Shown here piece by piece: positions 6,974-13,766 of a stretch of 32,783 bases of DNA. Each line of letters starts with the position of its first letter. Position 1 is the stretch's first letter. A program made the translations under genes and the position numbers. The stretch is from JANOGU01 sp964499865 (GTDB lineage: Bacteria; Pseudomonadota; Alphaproteobacteria; Rhodobacterales; Rhodobacteraceae), in the NCBI GenBank assembly GCA_964499865.1, contig CAZCPY010000019.1, positions 1 to 32,783 of the forward strand, given 5' to 3'. The notes under the pieces were generated by a model, which worked only from the letters and a program-made list of their open reading frames with translations, was not told the DNA's origin and made no database searches.

Positions 6974-7866
6974 TGGACCGCGTGACCCTTCCCGGCGGCC
7001 TGTCGCTCAGCCGCATGGTCTATGGCATGTGGCGGATCGGCGACGATCCGGACACCTCGCCCGCCCGTGTGCAGCGCAAGCTCGAGGCCTGCCTGGCCCA
7101 GGGCATCACCACCATGGACCAGGCCGACATCTACGGCGGCTACACCGCCGAGGCGATCCTGGGCGCGGCGCTGAAAGCGTCGCCATCCCTGCGCGAGAGG
7201 ATCGAGATCGTCACCAAGTGCGACATCGTGGCCCCGGTCGGGCGCCACGCCGCGGCGCGGGTGAAGCACTACGACACCACCCCCGCCCACATCGCCGCCT
7301 CGGTCGAGGCCAGCCTGCGCGACATCGCCACCGACCGCATCGACCTTCTGCTGCTGCACCGCCCCGACCCGCTGATGGACCACCATGCGACCGGCGCCTG
7401 CCTCGACGCGCTGGTCGCTTCCGGCAAGGTCCGCGCGGTCGGCGTGTCGAACTTCCGGCCCTGGGACATGGACCTGCTGCAATCGGCGATGTCCGCGCCG
7501 CTTGCCACCAACCAGATCGAGCTCAGCCTTCTGGCGCATGGCGCCTTCACCAGCGGCGACGTGGCCGACCTGCAGCGCAGGGGGCTGCCGCCGATGGCCT
7601 GGTCGCCGCTGGCCGGCGGGCGCCTGCTGGCCGGGGGGTCCGAGCACCTGCGCGCCGAACTGGCCCGCCTCGGCGAAGCCTCGGGCACCGACTGGTCGGC
7701 GGCCGCGGTGGCCTGGCTGCTGCACCATCCCGCCCGCATCCTGCCGGTGATGGGCACCAACGACCTGGCCCGCATCGCGCGCCTGTCGGATGCCTTCAGG
7801 GTGCCGATGGATCGCCAGACCTGGTTCGAACTCTACACTCATGCGCTCGGGCGCGAGGTCGCCTGA
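6973..7866 (+). CDS. Aldo/keto reductase (candidate 6-oxo-glucose reductase, SmoB-like)
   Basis: A 297-residue NADPH-type aldo/keto reductase with the (beta/alpha)8 fold, of the YdhF-like branch. The catalytic tetrad is readable as Asp49 and Tyr54 (MDQADIYGGY), Lys82 (VTKCD) and His129 (LLLLHRPDP). VSNFRPWDMDLL and the C-terminal cofactor segment PVMGTNDLARI are also typical. It is coupled to the monooxygenase and the flavin reductase by one-base TGATG overlaps on both sides, so the three are made together. In the Agrobacterium sulfoquinovose pathway an aldo/keto reductase (SmoB) reduces the 6-oxo-glucose left by desulfonation to glucose. The same role here is inferred from gene order. On sequence alone any carbonyl substrate is possible. 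Confidence 0.88.
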   Translation: MDRVTLPGGLSLSRMVYGMWRIGDDPDTSPARVQRKLEACLAQGITTMDQADIYGGYTAEAILGAALKASPSLRERIEIVTKCDIVAPVGRHAAARVKHYDTTPAHIAASVEASLRDIATDRIDLLLLHRPDPLMDHHATGACLDALVASGKVRAVGVSNFRPWDMDLLQSAMSAPLATNQIELSLLAHGAFTSGDVADLQRRGLPPMAWSPLAGGRLLAGGSEHLRAELARLGEASGTDWSAAAVAWLLHHPARILPVMGTNDLARIARLSDAFRVPMDRQTWFELYTHALGREVA

Positions 7867-8390
7867 TGGACGGTAGCATAGTGGACTGGGGCATGATGAA
7901 CGAGACCACCTTCGAACCCAACGCCGACACCGCGCGCGCCTTCCGCGATGCGCTGGGGCGCTTTGCGACCGGCGTCGCGGTGATCACCGCGCCGGGGCCC
8001 GACGGCCCGATGGGATTCACCGCCAACAGCTTCGCGTCGCTGTCGATGGACCCGCCGCTGGTGCTGTGGTCGCCCGCGAAATCCGCGCAGCGTTACCCGG
8101 TCCTGGTCGCGGCGCAGCACTACACGATCCACATCCTGGCCCATTCCCAGTCCGACCTGTCGCGCCGCTTCGTGCGCGGCGGCGCCGGGTTCGACGGCCT
8201 GGCCCACGAGATCAACGCCGAAGGCGTGCCGGTCATCCCCGGCACGCTGGCCCGCTTCGACTGCGCGCAGGCCGCGCTGGTCGACGGCGGCGACCATACC
8301 ATCGTCATCGGCCGCGTGTTGCGCGCGGCGATGGCCGACGGCCCGCCGCTGGTGTTCAGCGCCGGCAGATACGGAACCTTCGCGCCGTAA
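7866..8390 (+). CDS. Flavin reductase family protein (FMN reductase partner, SmoA-like)
   Basis: A 174-residue protein of the flavin reductase-like FMN-binding split-barrel family. Family patterns are FRDALGRFATGVAVITA, the flavin-contact stretch GFTANSFASLSMDPPLVLWSP, FTIHIL-like YTIHILAHSQSDLSRRF, and the closing SAGRYGTF. These enzymes use NAD(P)H to supply free FMNH2 to two-component monooxygenases, here most likely the SsuD-like enzyme at 5816. The ATG at 7866 overlaps the aldo/keto reductase stop; a start at 7893 (MMNETTFEPN) would trim nine residues and is closer to the conserved region. A 69-base gap separates it from the TRAP genes, with a good GGGAGG ahead of dctQ. Confidence 0.88.
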   Translation: MDGSIVDWGMMNETTFEPNADTARAFRDALGRFATGVAVITAPGPDGPMGFTANSFASLSMDPPLVLWSPAKSAQRYPVLVAAQHYTIHILAHSQSDLSRRFVRGGAGFDGLAHEINAEGVPVIPGTLARFDCAQAALVDGGDHTIVIGRVLRAAMADGPPLVFSAGRYGTFAP

Positions 8391-8459
8391 GGCGCGGAAC
8401 CGCCGCACCCCCGCGGCCAAGACGGGGGGCGGAGCCACGACAACGGGAGGGACGCACCC

Positions 8460-9050
8460 ATGGGTGCATTGCTGGGGCTGGCGACAGTCCTCGACCGGAT
8501 CATCGCGCCGGTGCTGACGGCCGGACGATCGCTCGGCGCCTGCTGCATGGGCGCGATGGCCGTGGTCATCCTGGCGCAGGTGTTCTTCCGCTATGTGCTG
8601 GGCAGCGCGCTCGCCTGGCCCGAGGAGACCGCGCGCTTCCTGATGCTGTGGTCGATGGGGCTGATGGCCGCCTCCGCCTATCGCCGCGGCGGCTTCGTCG
8701 CCATCGAGATGATCGTGGCCCTGATGCCGCGCCGCCTGGCGGCCGTCCTCGCCGCGGTCCTGATCGCGCTGAACATCGTCATCCTGGCCGTCGCCGTCCG
8801 CATCGGCTGGGGCGAGGTCACCGGGATCACCGGACGCTTCGCCACCGACTCGCTCTGGATCTTCGCGCCCTGGCTCGATGCGGGCTGGTTCAAGCTGCCA
8901 AAGGCGGCGATGTCGGCCTCGATGCTGGTCTGCGTGACGCTCCTTCTTGCCGTCGCGGCGGAACTGCTGGTGCGCAGCCTCGTCATCCTGATGGGCGCCG
9001 AAGACCGCCTGCCCGTCATCCCCGACACCGTCACCCTGGGAGCGGAATGA
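8460..9050 (+). CDS. TRAP transporter small permease (DctQ family), system 1
   Basis: A 196-residue inner-membrane protein with four hydrophobic segments, the usual form of the DctQ subunit. The family pattern is visible at RYVLGSALAWPEETARFLMLWSM, followed by the RRGGFVAIEM stretch. DctQ pairs with the large permease DctM to form the Na+-driven TRAP transporter, which takes substrate from a periplasmic binding protein. GGGAGG stands upstream of the ATG. Its stop overlaps the dctM start by four bases (ATGA). It is slightly longer than many DctQ proteins because of the loop around TGRFATDSLWIFAPWL. Its place behind the flavin reductase suggests that it imports the monooxygenase substrate. Confidence 0.88.
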   Translation: MGALLGLATVLDRIIAPVLTAGRSLGACCMGAMAVVILAQVFFRYVLGSALAWPEETARFLMLWSMGLMAASAYRRGGFVAIEMIVALMPRRLAAVLAAVLIALNIVILAVAVRIGWGEVTGITGRFATDSLWIFAPWLDAGWFKLPKAAMSASMLVCVTLLLAVAAELLVRSLVILMGAEDRLPVIPDTVTLGAE

Positions 9051-10348
9051 TGCTCAGCTTCTTCCTGCCGCTCTTCATCCTGTTCCTGTTCGTGGGCCTG
9101 CCGGTCGTCTTCGCGATGATCGCGGCACCGGCGATCCTGCTCTACCTCAACGGGCAGGAACGCGAAATCACGCTGCTCTACCGCAACGTCTACGAGGGGA
9201 TCAATTCGTTTCCCCTGATGGCGATCCCGTTCTTCATGCTGGCCGGCGAGTTCATGAACCGCGGCGGCATCTCGCAGCGCATCGTGGGGTTCGCCCAGGC
9301 GATGGTCGGCCACTTCCGCGGCGGGCTGGCGCAGGTCAACGTGGTGGACTCGATGCTGTTTGCGGGCATCTCCGGCTCGGCCGTGGCCGACGTGAGCGCG
9401 CTCGGGTCCATCGTCATCCCGCAGATGGAGCAGAAGGGCTACCCCAAGCCCTTCGCCGCCGGGATCACCGCGGCCTCGGCGATCATCGGGCCGATCATCC
9501 CGCCGTCGGGGATCATGATCATCTACGCCTATGTCATGGGCGAATCGGTGGCGGCGCTGTTTTTGGCCGGCGTCCTGCCGGGCATCCTGATCGGCCTTTC
9601 GCTGATGATCTGCATCCGCTTCATGGCCGACCGCTACAACCTGCCCGCCGCGCAGAAAAAGGCCACCTGGGCCGAGACCGGCGTCGCCTTCCGCGCCGCC
9701 GCCTGGCCGGTCTTCACGCCGGTCCTGCTGATGGGCGGCATCCTGTCGGGGGTCTTCACGCCGACCGAGGCGGCTGCGGTGGCCGCCGGCTACTGCTTCT
9801 TCGTCGGCATGTTCATCATCCGCACGATCACCTGGGCCGACATCCCCGGCATCCTGACCCGCGCCGGGATCACCTCGGCGGTCGTCCTGCTGCTCGTCGG
9901 CGCGGCGATGGCCTTCAAGACGGTGGCCGCCCTGGCACGTACACCGGAACTGCTGGCGGCGTCCATGCTGGGCCTGACCGACAACCCGCTGCTGCTGCTG
10001 TTCCTGGTCAACGTGCTTCTGTTCGTCGTCGGCATGTTCCTCGACGCGGGGCCCGCGATCATCGTCATGGGGCCGATCCTCGCCCCCCTGTTCACGGCGA
10101 TGGGGGTCGATCCGGTGCATTTCGCCATCATTATGGTGGTCAACCTGACCGTCGGCCTGCTGACCCCGCCCATGGGCCTCGTGCTCTTCGCCACCTCCGC
10201 GGTGTCCGGCCTCCGGGTCGAGACCGTCGCCAGGGCGGTCCTGCCCTTCCTGGCGGTGGAGATCATCGTGATCTTCATCCTGACCTACGTCCCCGCCATC
10301 ACGCTCCTGCTGCCACGGCTGTTCGGCTTCGTCGCCTGGCCGTCCTGA
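9047..10348 (+). CDS. TRAP transporter large permease (DctM family), system 1
   Basis: A 433-residue protein with about a dozen hydrophobic segments, the transport-channel subunit of a TRAP system. Family features include LMAIPFFMLAGEFMNRGGI, the FAGISGSAVADVSALGSI loop, IIPPSGIMIIYAY, SGVFTPTEAAAVAAGY, GMFLDAGPAIIVMGPI and LLTPPMGLVLF. GGGAG precedes the start. ATG codons occur at 9047 and 9050; the first gives the four-base overlap with dctQ and is used. Length is normal for the family. It should couple substrate uptake to the Na+ gradient, with specificity set by the DctP protein encoded next. Confidence 0.93.
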   Translation: MMLSFFLPLFILFLFVGLPVVFAMIAAPAILLYLNGQEREITLLYRNVYEGINSFPLMAIPFFMLAGEFMNRGGISQRIVGFAQAMVGHFRGGLAQVNVVDSMLFAGISGSAVADVSALGSIVIPQMEQKGYPKPFAAGITAASAIIGPIIPPSGIMIIYAYVMGESVAALFLAGVLPGILIGLSLMICIRFMADRYNLPAAQKKATWAETGVAFRAAAWPVFTPVLLMGGILSGVFTPTEAAAVAAGYCFFVGMFIIRTITWADIPGILTRAGITSAVVLLLVGAAMAFKTVAALARTPELLAASMLGLTDNPLLLLFLVNVLLFVVGMFLDAGPAIIVMGPILAPLFTAMGVDPVHFAIIMVVNLTVGLLTPPMGLVLFATSAVSGLRVETVARAVLPFLAVEIIVIFILTYVPAITLLLPRLFGFVAWPS

Positions 10349-10388
10349 CGCACTTCGACAACGACCCACAACCCAACGGGAGGAAAAC

Positions 10389-11435
10389 ATGTTCCTGAAA
10401 ACGCTCACCGCCGCGGCGCTGGCAGCCCTGCTGACCACGACCGCGCTCGCGCAGCAGATCACGCTGCGCGCGACGGCGAACTCGAACGAGAACGACGAGG
10501 ACTACGACGGCCTGATCGTGTTCAAGAATTACGTCGAGAACGCCTCGAACGGCGCCATCGCGGTCGAAATCTTCATGGGCACCCAGCTTTGCGCGAAGGG
10601 CGACGAATGCCTGGCCGGCGTGGCCGACGGCAACATCGACATCTACATCTCGACCTCCGGCGGGGCCGCGGGCCTGTTTCCCTACATCCAGGTGCTGGAC
10701 CTGCCCTACCTGATGAGCGACGACCGGGTGGCGGAAGAGGTGCTGACCGGCGACTTCGTGCGCTTCCTGCGCGAGCGTGCGCTGGCGGATTCCTCGGGCA
10801 CCATCCGGCTGATGACGATCGGCAACACCGGCGGCTGGCGCAACTACGCCAACACCAGGGGCCGCATCGCGACGCCCGGCGATCTTGCGGGCCTGAAGAT
10901 GCGCACCGTGCCCGCCGACCTGCCGCAGTTCCTGGCCACCACGCTCGGCGCCTCGCCGACGCCGATCCCGTGGCCCGAGCTGTTCACCTCGCTGCAGACC
11001 GGCGTCGTCGAAGGCACCGCGAACGGCATCACCGACATCATGTCGATGAAGTTCACCGATGCCGGGGTGAAATACATCACGCTCGACGGCCACAGCTACA
11101 TGGGCGCCTTCTGGTGGATGAGCCAGGCCCGCTGGGACAGCCTGGACGAGGCGCAGAAGGGCATCGTGCTCGACGGCTTCGCCGCCCTCCAGCAGGCGAC
11201 CTTCGCCTCGCCCAAGCGCAAGGAGATCGAGGCCTATGCCGCCTTCAAGGCCGCAGGCGGCGAGATCTACGTACCCACCGCCGAGGAAAAGGCCGCCTTC
11301 CAGGCCGCCGCGGCCCCGGTCTACGACTGGTTCAAGACCAACGTCGCGGGCGGTGAGGAGACGCTGGCGGCCTTCAACGAGGCCGTGGCCGCGGCGACCG
11401 CGGCGATCGCGGCCGAACGCGCCAAGGACATGTGA
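10389..11435 (+). CDS. TRAP transporter substrate-binding protein (DctP family), system 1
   Basis: A 348-residue periplasmic protein. A Sec signal peptide with a hydrophobic core and ALA-QQ cleavage site covers residues 1-21. DctP-fold features are LPYLMSD, the core segment DLAGLKMRTVP with the conserved ligand-binding Arg, PWPELFTSLQTGVVEGTANG, and the long C-terminal helices. Two cysteines (about residues 68 and 74) flank a short loop and could form a disulfide in the periplasm. GGGAGG lies before the ATG. Substrates of DctP proteins are usually carboxylates, but sulfonate TRAP systems are known (HpsKLM, IseKLM). A sulfosugar ligand is inferred here only from neighbours. Confidence 0.9.
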   Translation: MFLKTLTAAALAALLTTTALAQQITLRATANSNENDEDYDGLIVFKNYVENASNGAIAVEIFMGTQLCAKGDECLAGVADGNIDIYISTSGGAAGLFPYIQVLDLPYLMSDDRVAEEVLTGDFVRFLRERALADSSGTIRLMTIGNTGGWRNYANTRGRIATPGDLAGLKMRTVPADLPQFLATTLGASPTPIPWPELFTSLQTGVVEGTANGITDIMSMKFTDAGVKYITLDGHSYMGAFWWMSQARWDSLDEAQKGIVLDGFAALQQATFASPKRKEIEAYAAFKAAGGEIYVPTAEEKAAFQAAAAPVYDWFKTNVAGGEETLAAFNEAVAAATAAIAAERAKDM

Positions 11436-11442
11436 CCTCCCG

Positions 11443-11467
11443 CCCCGCCGGGCCCTGCCCGGCGGGG
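11443..11467 (+). terminator. Strong hairpin after dctP, first of two
   Basis: CCCCGCCGGGC (11443-11453) pairs perfectly over 11 bases with GCCCGGCGGGG (11457-11467) around a three-base loop. It starts eight bases after the dctP stop. No T-run follows, so it may protect the 3' end of the TRAP mRNA or cause partial termination before the yeiH-like gene. Confidence 0.65.
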
Positions 11468-11480
11468 GCCTCCCGGGACC

Positions 11481-11515
11481 GCGGCCCGTGGCATCTTCCC
11501 TTCGCCACGGGCCGC
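11481..11515 (+). terminator. Strong hairpin after dctP, second of two
   Basis: GCGGCCCGTGGC (11481-11492) pairs perfectly with GCCACGGGCCGC (11504-11515) around the pyrimidine-rich loop ATCTTCCCTTC. Twelve base pairs with no mismatch. In tandem with the hairpin at 11443 it forms a likely transcript end or processing barrier. Confidence 0.65.
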
Positions 11516-11558
11516 GCCTCCGCCCGTCCGTTTCGCACCACCGGGCCCGCTCGCGCCT

Positions 11559-11653
11559 CCCCTCCCCCTCGTGGGGAGGGGATGGGGGAGGGGGGCTCCT
11601 CCCAACTGCGCGCGCCCCCTTCCCGATGCCTCGCCACGAGGGCGGGGAGGCGC
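11559..11653. repeat. Two-armed palindromic repeat, CCCCTC-type core
   Basis: The left arm is a perfect nine-base hairpin, CCCCTCCCC (11559-11567), loop CTCGT, GGGGAGGGG (11573-11581), followed by a G-rich tail. The right part has CCTCG-CCA-CGAGG (11629-11641) followed by GGCGGGGAGGCGCC. The layout (hairpin, G-rich tail, spacer, hairpin with CACGAGG and a GGCGC end) matches the element at 23745-23859, though the right arm here is degenerate. It lies just upstream of the yeiH-like gene. Confidence 0.6.
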
Positions 11654-11685
11654 CCCTGCGCCCACCCCCGGCACCCGGACCAGAG

Positions 11686-12684
11686 ATGACCGCCGCCCTG
11701 CTGACCCGCCCCTACTGGGACCGCCATTTCCCCGGCCTCGCGCTGGCCGGGGCGGTTGCCCTTGCCGCGCAGTTCCTGGCCGACCACTACGGCGCGCCCG
11801 CCATGCTGATGGCGATCCTTCTCGGCCTTGCGCTGCACGGGCTTTCCGAGGAGGGCAAGGCCCCCCCGGGCCTCGACCTCGCCGCCAGGGGGGTGCTGCG
11901 CATCGGCGTGGCGCTGCTCGGCCTGCGCATCTCGGGCCGGATGTTCGCCGATCTCGGGCTGCCCGCGTTCCTGCTGGTCGTGGGCGGTGTGGCCGCCACC
12001 ATCGGCTTCGGCCTCCTTGCCGCCCGGGCGCTGAAGCAGCCCCTCGCCTTCGGTTTCCTGACCGGCGGCGCCGTGGCGATCTGCGGCGCCTCGGCCGCCA
12101 TGGCCATCGCCGCGATCCTGCCCAGGCGCGACGGGTCCGAACGCGACCTCGCCTTCACCGTGGTCGGCGTCACGCTCCTGTCGACGCTGGCGATGATCGC
12201 CTACCCGATCCTCGCCGCCCGCCTTGGGTTCGGCACGCGGGACACCGGCCTGTTCCTCGGCGCCACCATCCACGACGTGGCACAGGTCGTGGGCGCCGGG
12301 TTCTCGGTCAACGAGCAGACCGGAGAGCTTTCCACCCTGGTCAAGCTGATCCGCGTCACCCTGCTTGCCCCCGTCGTCCTGATCGCCGCCCTGTTCCTGC
12401 GCGGCCGGGATGCGCCCGGCGAACGCCCCCCGCTGCTGCCGGGCTTCGTGGTCGCCTTCCTGGTCCTTGCCGCGCTCAACTCCACCGGCCGGGTCCCGGC
12501 GTGGCTGGCCGACCTCGCCGCGCAGGCCAGCCGCTGGGCGCTGCTGACCGCCATCGCCGCGGTCGGCATGAAGACGTCGGTCCCCCGCCTGCTTCAGGTC
12601 GGAGGCCCGGCCTTCGGGCTACTGCTCGGCCAGACGGTCTTTCTCGGCGCGCTGATCCTCGGGGGCCTGACGCTCCTGCCCTGA
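11686..12684 (+). CDS. YeiH/UPF0324-family membrane protein, putative sulfite/sulfate exporter
   Basis: A 332-residue inner-membrane protein with about ten hydrophobic segments. It belongs to the YeiH family (conserved hypothetical 698). Family patterns are LLGLRISG, GFLTGGAVAICGASAAMAIAA, TVVGVTLLSTLAMIAYPI, FLGATIHDVAQVVGAGFSV and AVGMKTSVPRL. Related proteins beside sulfonate-degrading genes (the TauZ type) are thought to export the sulfite released by desulfonation. Here it follows a desulfonating-type monooxygenase operon and its TRAP importer, so the same role is inferred. A 250-base gap rich in hairpins separates it from dctP, so it may need its own promoter or read-through. Its stop is one base short of the end of the opposite-strand small gene. 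Transport of sulfite is not proven for most of the family. Confidence 0.82.
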   Translation: MTAALLTRPYWDRHFPGLALAGAVALAAQFLADHYGAPAMLMAILLGLALHGLSEEGKAPPGLDLAARGVLRIGVALLGLRISGRMFADLGLPAFLLVVGGVAATIGFGLLAARALKQPLAFGFLTGGAVAICGASAAMAIAAILPRRDGSERDLAFTVVGVTLLSTLAMIAYPILAARLGFGTRDTGLFLGATIHDVAQVVGAGFSVNEQTGELSTLVKLIRVTLLAPVVLIAALFLRGRDAPGERPPLLPGFVVAFLVLAALNSTGRVPAWLADLAAQASRWALLTAIAAVGMKTSVPRLLQVGGPAFGLLLGQTVFLGALILGGLTLLP

Positions 12685-12685
12685 C

Positions 12686-13069
12686 CTACTTCTCGATCTC
12701 GACGGTGATCCCCGGCGGGTCGCCCGTCGGCTTGATCTTCACCTTCGTCCCGTCCTTGTTGTAGACGGTGATGATCTTGTCGATCTTCTCGGCGATCTGC
12801 TTCGAGATATCCTTGGCGTCTTCCTTCGGCGCGTCCTTCACGACCGCACGGCAATCCTTGTTGAACGCGCCGCACTCCTTCTCCAGCTCTTTGAGGGCGT
12901 CCTTCGTCATCTCCTCGAGCGTCTTCCTGTCCGCCGGGGGGTCGAGCGTCAGCTTTTCGTCCAGCAGCTTGAGACGCTTCCCGTTTTTCCGGTACCACGC
13001 CTCCAGTTGGCCTTCGACCTTCTTGGTGGCCTTCTCGGCCTCGTCCTTGCCGCCCGGCTTCTTGCCCAT
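12686..13069 (-). CDS. Lys/Glu-rich small protein of unknown function
   Basis: A 127-residue protein that I do not recognise. Translation is well supported: AGGAGGA lies at the right distance before the ATG. It is highly charged, with Lys, Glu and Asp making up much of the chain. It has no signal peptide or membrane segment. Residues from about 10 to 105 look mostly helical and could form a coiled coil or helical bundle (EKATKKVEGQLEAWYRK, ISKQIAEKIDKII). The C-terminus switches to a short beta-like stretch with GTKVKIKPTGDPPGITVEIEK. Two cysteines lie in the middle (ECGAFNKDC). Its lysine-rich composition relies on AAG codons and stands out from the Ala/Arg-rich neighbours. It is convergent with the exporter gene and divergent from the second TRAP operon. 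Confidence 0.75.
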   Translation of the reverse strand: MGKKPGGKDEAEKATKKVEGQLEAWYRKNGKRLKLLDEKLTLDPPADRKTLEEMTKDALKELEKECGAFNKDCRAVVKDAPKEDAKDISKQIAEKIDKIITVYNKDGTKVKIKPTGDPPGITVEIEK

Positions 13070-13235
13070 GGAAATCCTCCTGTCATCGGTCTGGTGAAGT
13101 CGCCGTCATGCAAACGCCGCATCATGCCACGGAATCCGGCCCGGCCAAAGGCGGATATTCCCCACCCTGCAACCTGCGGTGGAGGCGCGCTTTTCCCGCT
13201 GGACAGTCCGTCGCGCGCCCGTGCAGGGTAGCGCG

Positions 13236-13766
13236 ATGCCGCCCGTGCTGATCGCCTATGTCCGGATTGTCGAGCGCCTGTGCGCCCGCGTCGGGCAGTT
13301 TGCCATGTATCTCCTGTTCGCGCTGATGGGGGTGATGCTCTGGGCGGCGGTCGCCCGGACCGCCCTGTCGCCGCCGATCTGGACCGACGAGATGGCCCAG
13401 TTCATCCTGATGGGCTATTTCATGCTGGGCGGCGCCTGGGCGATGCAACAGGGCGCGCAGGTGCGGATGGACGTCTTCTACGCCGCCTGGTCGGACCGCA
13501 CCAAGGCCACGGTCGACGCGGTCACCGTGTTCGCGCTGATCGCCTACCTGGGCGTCCTGTTGTGGGGCGGGGTCGAAAGCACCGCCTATGCCTTCCAGTA
13601 TGCAGAGACGAAGTCGGGCCTCTGGCGGCCCTACATGGCGCCGGTGAAGATCGTGATGGTCGCGGGCATCGTCCTGATGCTCCTGCAATGCACCTGCTTC
13701 CTGGTCCGCGACATCGCGAAACTCCGCGGACATCCCATCCCGGACTTCGCGCGGGGCGGGGCCTGA
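13236..13766 (+). CDS. TRAP transporter small permease (DctQ family), system 2
   Basis: A 176-residue protein with four hydrophobic segments, matching the DctQ subunit. Family patterns are YLLFALMGVMLWAAVARTAL, PIWTDEMAQFILMGYFMLGGAWAM and QVRMDVFY. The ATG at 13236 is preferred because AGGG stands seven bases ahead and the first membrane segment then begins at about residue 20; an in-frame ATG at 13179 would add 19 residues of arginine-rich sequence. The stop overlaps the dctM start by one base (TGATG). Together with the next two genes it forms a complete second TRAP system whose substrate is not evident. Confidence 0.87.
   Translation: MPPVLIAYVRIVERLCARVGQFAMYLLFALMGVMLWAAVARTALSPPIWTDEMAQFILMGYFMLGGAWAMQQGAQVRMDVFYAAWSDRTKATVDAVTVFALIAYLGVLLWGGVESTAYAFQYAETKSGLWRPYMAPVKIVMVAGIVLMLLQCTCFLVRDIAKLRGHPIPDFARGGA

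Noticed and set aside
5816..8390. Ordinary alkanesulfonate (ssu) or methanesulfonate (msu) operon
   Set aside because: Those operons lack a coupled aldo/keto reductase and normally sit with an SsuABC-type ABC importer. Not fully excluded, but the gene set fits a sugar sulfonate better.
8678..10462. Long minus-strand open frame opposite the first TRAP genes
   Set aside because: The product is His/Asp/Glu/Gln-rich nonsense opposite clear DctQ and DctM membrane proteins, as expected for a shadow frame.
13179..13235. Earlier ATG for the second DctQ gene
   Set aside because: The added 19 residues are Arg-rich and not family-like, and the ATG at 13236 has a usable Shine-Dalgarno sequence.
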